Below are positions 56,801 through 64,000 of a DNA stretch of 64,000 nt, piece by piece. Every line of letters starts with the position of its first letter. Position 1 is the stretch's first letter. The translations under genes were made by a program, and so were the position numbers. This stretch comes from Pisaster brevispinus (Eukaryota; Echinodermata; Asteroidea; Forcipulatida; Asteriidae), in NCBI GenBank assembly GCA_023634235.1, contig JAMKCF010000008.1, positions 16,861,558 to 16,925,557 on the forward strand. The letters run 5' to 3'. A model generated the notes under the pieces. That model made no database searches, was not told where the DNA came from, and saw only the letters and a program-made list of their open reading frames with translations.

Positions 56801-59800
56801 ATTGCAGTTGGTTGCCTCAAAGTTGCCCGTAAAGTTTACTCTTGTGACGAGGCCCGTACTGCTGTAACACGTGAATGAAAATCAAGCACTTTAACTTTAA
56901 ACGGTTCGAAACAGCTCACAACTAATTTATGTACCGTTGCACTTCCACGACTAATTATTTTGCTGTTACATTCTCCTTAACCTATTCTAGTAAAATGAAC
57001 CTTTGGCTTAAAGTTCAATCCCAACGACAGACTAAAAATGGTCAAGTGTCTGGCTTGAGGCTACAAGTAACATGAACCTGGACTATAACATTTGAACCAA
57101 CAATCAGTCAGCAGTGGCACCAGACCTGTTAATCTGGGGGAAAGAGGGGGACAAGCTTAAATTTAAGGGAGCAAACATTTATTGTTTGTGTAACGTATAG
57201 TCATGGACCGATAACATCTCATGATCGAGCGTGTTTGTAACGTATATTTTCCATTCGTCTGGTTGTTTAATTGTTTTCGGGGGGTCTCTTTTTGTACAGG
57301 CAGTTTCTACCGACATTCACGGAAGAAATCGAAAATCCATCAAGGTAAGAATAGAACAATGTAAATACCGAACATCTTTGGTGTTATACATCTAATTATA
57401 AGTGGATTTTTCTCAGAAAAAAAACCTGCGAAATCTCAATGTTTGTATAGCCAATTCATCTGCTGCAGTTTTTTTTTTCCATATTAAAAAAAATAAAAAC
57501 AAAAATGTATATCAAAATCTACCATTCTGAACAAATTCACTCAATATTTATTCATCCTGTTACAATTTATTAATTAAGCAAGAACAGCTAAATTCCTTTG
57601 GATTTTCAACTTAAACACACTTCATTTTTAAGGTGTTGTGGATAAGCAGCCCAGGGCAGTTGACTCAAGTTCTGTAATTTACAGAACGTGGGTTCGAATC
57701 CTGGCCTGATCAGTCGCGACACTTACACGCAACGCATTTAATCGTAATTGCTTCTCTCCACCCAGGAGTAGAAATGGATACCAGCGAGAGCTGGGGAGTT
57801 ACTTGCACTAACTGGATTGTCATCCTCTCCAGTGGGGATGGGATTATATTCTCAGTCGTTTAATGTCAAGGAAGGAGGAAACTGGGTATAAATACCTGCC
57901 AGGTAGCCAAACTGGCTTGGAACAGACTTTACTCCCCCCCCCCCCGTTAACGTTTTTTTTTTCCTTCAGCAGATACAACTAACTTTTGTTTAAAAAGCAG
58001 AACATTAACAAACAAACAAAACTATAAAATTATTTACGAATTTGTTTCGAATATTTGTATTGATTACCGATCTGTTCTGTTTTACTTAATGTCAGAAATA
58101 TTCCATTGGGAATCACTTTATCGATGACTCTAATTACTGGCGTGTACATTATGGTGAATCTTGCTTACTACGTGGAACTCACACCAATTGAAATCATCTC
58201 GTCGGACGCTGTCGCCTTGGTGAGTGTCTTGCAATAATGTTTGTAAAATAGTGACTTATGCTATTGCTTTAAGCTGCTTAAAGTACTACTGGCGAGGTTT
58301 GCAAACAAGTAGGCAGTACCTCTTCGGTAGTGCAGCATGCAGCAACAGACTCCAGCATTCGCCTGAAGACAATCACAGCATACTGATCGAAACGTCGAGT
58401 TGTCAAACCACCAGTTCTTCTCAGAACAACCATAAACTCATAAAGAGAAATTACGTTCATGGTGTCACAGCAAACCTCACTTGATTGTATTCCCACCATG
58501 CGAAGTTTCCAATTCTACTCAGACATCGGTTTGCCAGAAGGTTTGTATTATTGGTTGAGAATCTCGTGGATTACGATCATTGTTAGCAATAGCCAGAGAT
58601 TAGTTTTATATCTTTCTAACTTCATTTGATTTGAACAGAACAAAATAAAGGCCGCTTAAGGAACTCAAACAAACCACTTTGTCTCCTTGGGTTGTCATGT
58701 TATACATTCAAGATTAATTACGTCTGTGGAAAAAACAAGGTTGTTGTTTTTTATATGACAGAAAAGTTAGTTTTATATTGATCATTGGACATTTAAATAG
58801 TTTTGTACAGCGAATGTCTACTTTGCTATTTCGAAACTGGACGTTTGACATTCACATAGGTTTGGACAGCGAATCTACTTTGCGATTTCGATATTTTACA
58901 CTGGACATTCACATACGTTTGTACAGCGAATGTCTACTTTGCTATTTCGAAACTGGACGTTTGACATTCATATAGGTTTGGACAGCGAATCTACTTTGCG
59001 ATTTCGATATTTTACACTGGACATTCACATACGTTTGTACAGCGAATGTCTACTTTGCTATTTCGAAACTGGACGTTTGACATTCACATAGGTTTGGACA
59101 GCGAATCTACTTTGCGATTTCGATATTTTACACTGGACATTCACATACGTTTGTACAGCGAATGTCTACTTTGCCATTTCGATATTGGACATTGGACATT
59201 CGCTGTACGAACTTAAGTGGGTGTCCACTGTCCAATATCAAACCAACTTGACTGTCATGTTTTGTATAGACTTATGGTGAGCGCGTACTCGGACCATGGG
59301 CAGTCATCATCTCAATAGCTGTTGCGTTGTCATGTATTGGCTCAATCAACGGATCCATCTTCTGTTTTGCAAGGTACTGGTTTTTGCAACACAAGTTCTG
59401 TGTTTTACTTTCTGAAACTTGACGCAAAGACATTTTGGTTGCCAGACCCTTACTTGAATTCCTGTCAAATCTGACTTTAGACGCATGGGAAATTGTTTTA
59501 AGTATACGTAGAGAGAGAAAGCCTTTTGTGTTTTATTTCACTAAACACCGACTTTTGGAAATGTTTGCAAGATTATTCACCTGTTGTTTTTGAACATGTT
59601 GCTGACAAAACTTTTTCATACACTCTAAACCATCCTAGGTCAGAACTGACTCGGATCGCGGGTCCCGGGGGGGGGGGCCTAACACGTTTCTGGGTCAAGT
59701 TGACCCATAAACTAGTTTTAAAGAGTGGATTTAAGATTGGAGTCTGCGTCAGTTTGACCATCTTGGGGGAAATTTGAAATAGATTCCAAGTCACACTGAC

Positions 59801-61950
59801 CCAGAAATGTGTCATTACCCTCACTGGGGCCCGGAATTATTAATGTGTAGAAAATCATTACAATTAAATTATTAAGAAATTGTGTTTGTATTAAATTGTG
59901 TATTTATTTATTTTGTCTTGGTTTACCAGGGTAGCCCCTCCAGTTCTCATGAACTGCTGTCTCTAAACGTTAGTGATATCGAAAGTATTTTGCAATTATC
60001 AAACTTTTTTAAACTTTTTTTTTTTTTAACTCTTTTTTTTTTTTTTTTTTTTGTTCTTCTCTTTATTTCTGTTTGACTGATTTCCTACAGGATTTTGTTG
60101 GTGGCTTCCCGGGTGAATTGTATGCCCCAGATTCTAGGCATGATCCATGTTCATAACAAGACCCCTCTTCCTGCAGCGGTTTTTACGGTAGTAAAAAAAA
60201 CTATTGGGTTGTTGTTGTTTTGATTGGGGGTGTGGTTGCTTTTTGTTTGTGTTCTGTTGGGGTGTTTGTTTGTTTGTTTGTTTGTCTGTCTGTTTGTTGA
60301 GGTGTTAGGGTGTTGAGGTTGTTTGAATTTAAATTTGGTTTCTCATCTCTTTTCTAGTTCCCCATTGTCATCGTGATGCTAATTTCCCCAGATGTCAACG
60401 CTCTCATCAACTATATGAGTTTCGCAAGATGGTTGCTAGTCTCTATCGCAGTCGCTGTTTTACCCTATTGGAGATGGAAGTACCCTAATATAGAGCGACC
60501 TTTTAAGGTATAAGAGACTAAGCGATCCCGCCATAGCCACTGCCAAAGCCGGTGTGGCAGGAGATTCCGCCCCCCCCCCCCCCCACCAACACGGTGAAAT
60601 AATGTGGATAAACTTCTTCTGATAGCGCCCTCTTTTGAATCAACCTCACCTTCAGCCCATGTTAATTTCCCATTGTGGGGGACAGAATCTCCGGGGAACA
60701 GCTTTCCGTAGGACACGGGCAGTTTGGTCACGAACTTTTAGTCGTTTATACACTGATTTTATGTGTTTATTTATTTAATTAGGCCTATTTGTTTATTTAT
60801 ATATGTTTTTGTTTTATTTAGTAGTGTTGTTTGGTTTTTTTAACACAGGTTCCGATAATTCTACCGTTCATCTTCATCCTGTGTGCGTTATTTGTGGTAG
60901 CGGTCTCGATTTACTCTTCACCAGTAGATTGTGGCATAGGAGCTCTGATTACACTCTCAGGGGTACCAGTCTACTTTGTCTTCGTCCGGTGCCAGAATAA
61001 ACCCGCATGGTTCAAGCGGACATTTGGTAACAATTATAAACTTTTCCTTCTTTATGTTCACTCTTAGCCAAAAAAAGGTGTTTAAAAAAACATTATCTTT
61101 GGGCTAAGTTTTGATGGCCTACTCATCGGTGTGGCGGTTCGAATCCTGTTCGAGTCGTGGCATTTGTGTCCTTGAGCAAGGCACTTTAACCATAAAGTGC
61201 TTCTCTCAACCCAGGTGTATAAAATGGCAACCTTGGAGGGCTGAGACTGTGTCATGTTGCATTAACCCCTCGGTGCTAGTTTTAAGGATAGAGGTTGTGA
61301 GCTTCCCGGAGAGTTGAGAAAGTTTGAGGAATGTTCTAAGTAGGGCTGGTGAACAGGGATAATAATACTGTAGAACCGAATATTTTTATTTATTGAAACT
61401 TTTGTATAGAAATCATATTGAAGTGCAATACTGTTTGACCTGACTGTAGAGCAAAAGTGACTTAAGGAATCCTTGCTTCAAGATTAATATGACTAAATGA
61501 ATTACGAAGTTTGACAACTTTTCATGAATCAATCTAAGATTGTAAAGTAACAGTAACAATCCTAAATTAAAATGATGAGGAAATTCTAAAGCTTTCACTG
61601 TCACATCGCAGTATTTTTGACCTGAGGGTGTGTGTGAACTGAGTTTACGCGAAGCAAAGAAAGTAAAACAAACTGGGTTTTTTTGGGGGGGGTCATTATT
61701 TGTATTATTAGTATTATATTTTATTTGCCAACGGGCCATTGTTACAAGAAAACAACATACAGGCAGTCAAAACAGACAAACGGTAACATTATGGTGCAAT
61801 GGGCAAATTCGCCGTTGAAAGCGCCTCACGCAGTCAAAAGTATACGGTCCCTTATATAGCTCGCCATTTTCTTTCTGTTTTTCCTCTGCAGATTCAATGA
61901 CGAGTTTCCTGCAAAAACTCCTTATTGTGGCCCCAGAAGATAAGAAATAG
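53865..61950 (+). CDS. SLC7A11-like: xCT-like amino-acid transporter, copy E, complete
   Basis: Ten coding exons: 53865-54354, 55241-55366, 56122-56224, 57300-57344, 58096-58219, 59270-59373, 60091-60187, 60358-60507, 60849-61026, 61892-61950; 1476 nt, 491 aa, frame intact. ATG 53865 has A at -3; the N terminus is Ser-rich (MSSSDANDRVSSSGD). It carries GSGIFISPKGVLQNTGSVG, heavy-chain Cys148 in I-F-G-E-C-T, and the K198-equivalent Lys. The R135 position is Phe125 (54237-54239), while R396 is conserved as Arg387 (60427-60429). The tail LQKLLIVAPEDKK is close to the human xCT end. A 101-bp run of exon 1 (54012-54112) is identical to copy C. Exon 3 is followed four bases into the intron by a 135-bp hairpin element. 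Exon 8 uses the weak donor GTATAA. Role as exchanger light chain is from family; substrate uncertain because only one xCT arginine is present. Confidence 0.93.
54830..54965. mobile_element. Hairpin MITE with CTCF-like motif, copy 2
   Basis: 20-bp arms 54846-54865 and 54924-54943 with one mismatch. CTAGGTGGCAGCAG at 54842-54855. The loop region is also similar to 14918-14985. Intron 1 of copy E. Confidence 0.75.
55492..55696 (+). repeat. 68-69-bp tandem repeat, three units
   Basis: Unit starts TGCAAACCTTACTAGATTGT and includes TCCACCATGCAAAGTTTC; starts at 55492, 55560 and 55629. A single diverged unit is part of the Penelope-like relic at 58440-58525, the probable source. Intron 2 of copy E. 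Confidence 0.85.
56229..56363. mobile_element. 135-bp near-perfect hairpin MITE beside exon 3 donor
   Basis: The left arm from 56231 (AGGCCGTGTCCGAAACGGCG...) is mirrored by the right arm ending at about 56360. About 58 paired bases have only a few mismatches around a 14-bp loop. It begins 4 bp into intron 3 of copy E. Confidence 0.85.
56533..56677. mobile_element. 145-bp TIR MITE with perfect 33-bp ends
   Basis: Left arm 56533-56565 and right arm 56645-56677 are exact reverse complements (ATAGACTGTGCAAGTCTCGC...). A degraded relative is at 52075-52235, and a further ACGCGCGCGTATTCGAACG trace lies at 56452. Intron 3 of copy E. Confidence 0.85.
57670..57865 (+). mobile_element. tRNA-derived SINE-b (longer tail)
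   Basis: GTGGGTTCGAATCCTGGCCT (box B), CGCGACACTTACACGC, then TTGCTTCTCTCCACCCAGGA and GGGATGGGATTATATT. The same tail type is at 61195-61240. Intron 4 of copy E. Confidence 0.6.
58360..58530 (+). mobile_element. Penelope-like/hammerhead-like relic with 3' tail
   Basis: CTGAAGA (58363-58369) ... GAAACGTC (58389-58396), then a tail with CCACCATGCGAAGTTTCCAA that gave rise to the tandem repeat at 55492-55696. Intron 5 of copy E. Confidence 0.5.
58785..59215 (+). repeat. 116-bp higher-order tandem repeat ending in an inverted unit
   Basis: GTACAGCGAATGTC recurs at 58805, 58921, 59037 and 59153, exactly 116 bp apart. Each 116-bp unit is a dimer of two diverged halves of about 58 bp (AATGTCTACTTTGC versus AATCTACTTTGC). 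The array ends with CATTCGCTGTACGAA (59194), the motif inverted. It ends about 55 bp before exon 6 of copy E. Confidence 0.9.
59640..59840. mobile_element. GGGTCA-family TIR element, copy 3
   Basis: Inverted ends ACACGTTTCTGGGTCA (near 59681) and TGACCCAGAAATGTGT (near 59798), with outer GGGTCCCGG / GGGGCCCGG blocks. Same family as the minisatellite-bearing element in the PAN gene. Intron 6 of copy E. Confidence 0.7.
60540..60735. mobile_element. C-rich MITE in copy E intron 8
   Basis: GCCGGTGTGGCAGGAGATTC, poly-C, ACACGGTGAAATAATGTG, GATAGCGCCCTCTTTTGAAT, ending GGGGGACAGAATCTCC. The ends GGAGATTC/GAATCTCC are inverted. Same family and same intron as in copies A and B. Confidence 0.7.
61115..61330 (+). 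mobile_element. tRNA-derived SINE-b
   Basis: GCGGTTCGAATCCTGTTCGA (box B), then GTGTCCTTGAGCAAGGCACT and TTCTCTCAACCCAGGTGTAT. Intron 9 of copy E. Confidence 0.65.
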
Positions 61951-62130
61951 AATATAGCACAAAAGGAACATCTTGGACTTTTCTGTGACGACGAGAATCC
62001 TTGTAGATTTTGTAGAATACATTTAAACGCAACGCATCGCGTGCATTGAGTCACAAGCCGCTTAGAGTACCGGTTAGATAAATTAGTGCAATAGTTTTAA
62101 GGACAGCTTACAGGATTTGCGATCACTGAA

Positions 62131-62136
62131 AATAAA
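62131..62136 (+). terminator. Candidate polyadenylation signal, copy E
   Basis: AATAAA 181 bp downstream of the copy E stop codon, the first canonical signal after it. Confidence 0.5.
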
Positions 62137-62299
62137 TTATCAGGTCAAACCTGAGAACTCTCTGATTATGTAGTTCATGCCGGTGTGGCAGAAAATTCTA
62201 TCCCCTATACGGCAAATTGTGTTACTTTGAATCACCTTCCACCAACCCATTAAGATCAATGTGACGATGACGTTGGGTATTACCCAATTCATATTTAAA

Positions 62300-62470
62300 A
62301 TATGCATTAACGTCATACAGCCGCCGTCTTAGAGGTAAACCGGTGATGAAACAATGGAAACATGCAGATTTGTACGCGCGGCGCACAGGATTGGCCAATG
62401 AAGAACCGCCTTTTGACCTCTAGGCGAGGGCGCCCTACTCAAATGACGTCACATACACGTAAGGTCTATT
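62300..62470. repeat. Dispersed repeat R2 after copy E
   Basis: GCCGCCGTCTTAGAGG, GGCGCACAGGATTGGCCAAT, GAGGGCGCCCTACTC, then TGACGTCA at 62444. Element order is inverted relative to 39900-40010. Confidence 0.55.
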
Positions 62471-62739
62471 GTGTCAATAGAACAATTGCAAATCAAAATG
62501 TTTTAAGTATTGGGGACAATCGGGAAAGTATGTCCTGACCGAATCAATCAAGATTTGTAAAAGTCAGCCAATCACGAGTGCATTAAACTAAAATGGAGAG
62601 ACAAATCAAGCACCTAGCCTCGAGAATAAAAATGTACACCCAACAACTTTGTCTGTAACTCAAACATTTGAAATTCATGGCTTTTAATGGATAGTTGGAA
62701 AATGGTCCAATATTGCCCCTAGGGTTGTTTACTTTCAAC

Positions 62740-63200
62740 CTGGACAGTGGTGGCGTAACAAATTTTTTTTCTTTTTTTCTTTTTTTAGGGGGGCAATAGG
62801 AGGCAAATACTTGATTGGTAGGGCCATGGAGCTATTTAACCCATGGCTGAGGGGAAGGTGGACAGATGTGCTCCATACATTGATAAAATTAGCATAATCT
62901 CCAAAGTGTAATGACCGGCGAGACTCAAATTCCCTGACATCCAAGGCAAGACCATTCCACATATCTAAGAGGGGGGGAGGTGTCAGGTCCCAGATTTTTT
63001 TTTTGAGGGGCAGAAAACTATTTGCACTCATGTACTTAGCACATAAATATCCCATGTCAAATACAGACCTCCCAAGATCTAACCCTTTCAAAAGGTGAGC
63101 CGTCTGTTCTTTGTGTGTAGTAAGTGTCTGAATGTCTTGCCGACAGCTGTAGCTATGTGTCTGGTCTGCAACCAGTCCCCCCCCCCCCCAAGTCAAGCTG
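62740..63200 (-). pseudogene. Possible LINE reverse-transcriptase C-terminal relic
   Basis: The minus-strand frame contains L-D-M-W-N-G-L-A-L-D-V-R-E-F, reminiscent of the W-N-x-L-P-x-x-V-R block at the C terminus of CR1/L2-type LINE polymerases. The remainder does not align confidently and A/T homopolymers interrupt it. Non-LINE origin is possible. Confidence 0.3.
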
Positions 63201-64000
63201 TGTTAGCTCACTTGGGTAATGACCTGTCATTCATGTTTTGCTGGCTTGAAGAGAGAGATAATTTGTGTTGTCATGGCTGGGTAATTTATTGCAGACGGTC
63301 AGAGGGTTACTGGTGGAGTTTATTGGGTCATGGAGGAAGCCTCCATGACTGAGTGTAGGTTATTGCTAGCCCCCCCCCCCCCCATTATGTAAAAGCCAGA
63401 TGTATAGGCGTGGGGCAATGTTATGAATGCTGTGATGGCGCTAATTTTATATTTTCACTAATTAAACATAAGTAATTAACAAAATTAATTTAAACATTTA
63501 ATAAAAAGGCTAAAACAATCATAGACACTAGCTTGGCAGCAAAAGAAGTCATTTATATATAAAACATCATTGTAAATGCACAGAAAACATTTTTAATGTA
63601 TGTTGGATTGTGTGGAACAGTCAGTACCACCTACCCAACACTTGCGTATACAGGGAATTGAACACATTCAAAGGTTGTATCGAATCACCATTCTTGTTTC
63701 TCTCTCACTTTTTCGGGGGGAAATGCCTTGGGAGGCAAGTGTTCTGAGTGGGGGGGGGGGGGGCTCCCCAGTTACACCAGTGAACCTGAAACATTTTGAT
63801 GGCCTTCACAAATTTCATTTTGGATGAAAAATGCAACGCAAACCTTCTAAAAACTGAAAAGAAAAATTTGATTTATAGGAGAGTTATAAAATAAATACAA
63901 ATTATTGTTGAATATTTAGCATTTGGTTGCTATGAGCATAGAGAAGTATCTCGCCTTTCACTATGAGTGACGGTTGTTTTTTACACACTGCAATGAACTT

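Larger units (their letters stand above)
61951..64000. other. 3' flank of copy E, no further gene recognised
   Basis: AATAAA at 62131 (181 bp after the stop) is the likely copy E polyadenylation signal. Then come a C-rich MITE fragment (62175-62260), R2 (62300-62470), a possible LINE 3' end (62740-63200, minus), C/G homopolymers at about 63178, 63370 and 63750, and a 10-bp-arm hairpin at 63327-63349. Confidence 0.6.

Noticed and set aside
1..64000. CRISPR arrays or prokaryotic operons
   Set aside because: Tandem repeats here lack unique spacers, and all genes are intron-split eukaryotic genes.

Overview
The window reads as invertebrate-deuterostome nuclear DNA, most likely echinoderm (inference: AT-rich, intron-rich, loaded with short tRNA-derived SINEs, hairpin MITEs, minisatellites and C/G homopolymers). 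No bacterial, viral, organellar or CRISPR features were seen. Every gene found is on the plus strand and had to be assembled across introns by splice site and reading phase.

The core is a tandem array of five SLC7-family amino-acid transporter light-chain genes, closest in motifs to the cystine/glutamate exchanger xCT (SLC7A11). Copy A (129-5556) has only its last eight coding exons here. Copies B (16755-23470), C (25928-34619), D (41692-50336) and E (53865-61950) each assemble from ten coding exons into an intact frame (492, 507, 508 and 491 aa). Exon lengths and intron phases are the same in all copies, so they are tandem duplicates. Residues lining the substrate path differ between copies: the two arginines matching human xCT R135 and R396 are both present only in C. 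Substrate diversification is therefore likely. Near-identical patches in exons 1, 2 and 5 against diverged exons elsewhere point to gene conversion.

Between A and B sits an unrelated six-exon gene (9389-14820, 323 aa) for a secreted PAN/Apple-type protein resembling the skeletal-organic-matter/lectin-like proteins of marine invertebrates. Its fourth intron holds an 18-bp minisatellite of about 28 units.

Introns and intergenic DNA are mobile-element debris: several tRNA-derived SINE families, at least seven hairpin or terminal-inverted-repeat MITE families, Penelope-like relics, and two families that spread the palindrome TGACGTCA (14 exact copies in 64 kb). The most striking non-coding item is a full hammerhead-ribozyme consensus (1870-1913) in intron 5 of copy A, inside an approximately 153-bp insert flanked by a 17-bp direct repeat. 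Copy C carries two local duplications that multiply its 3' splice sites (four acceptors before exon 4, three before exon 8).

Intergenic stretches (5557-9388, 14821-16754, 23471-25927, 34620-41691, 50337-53864, 61951-64000) contain no convincing further protein gene.
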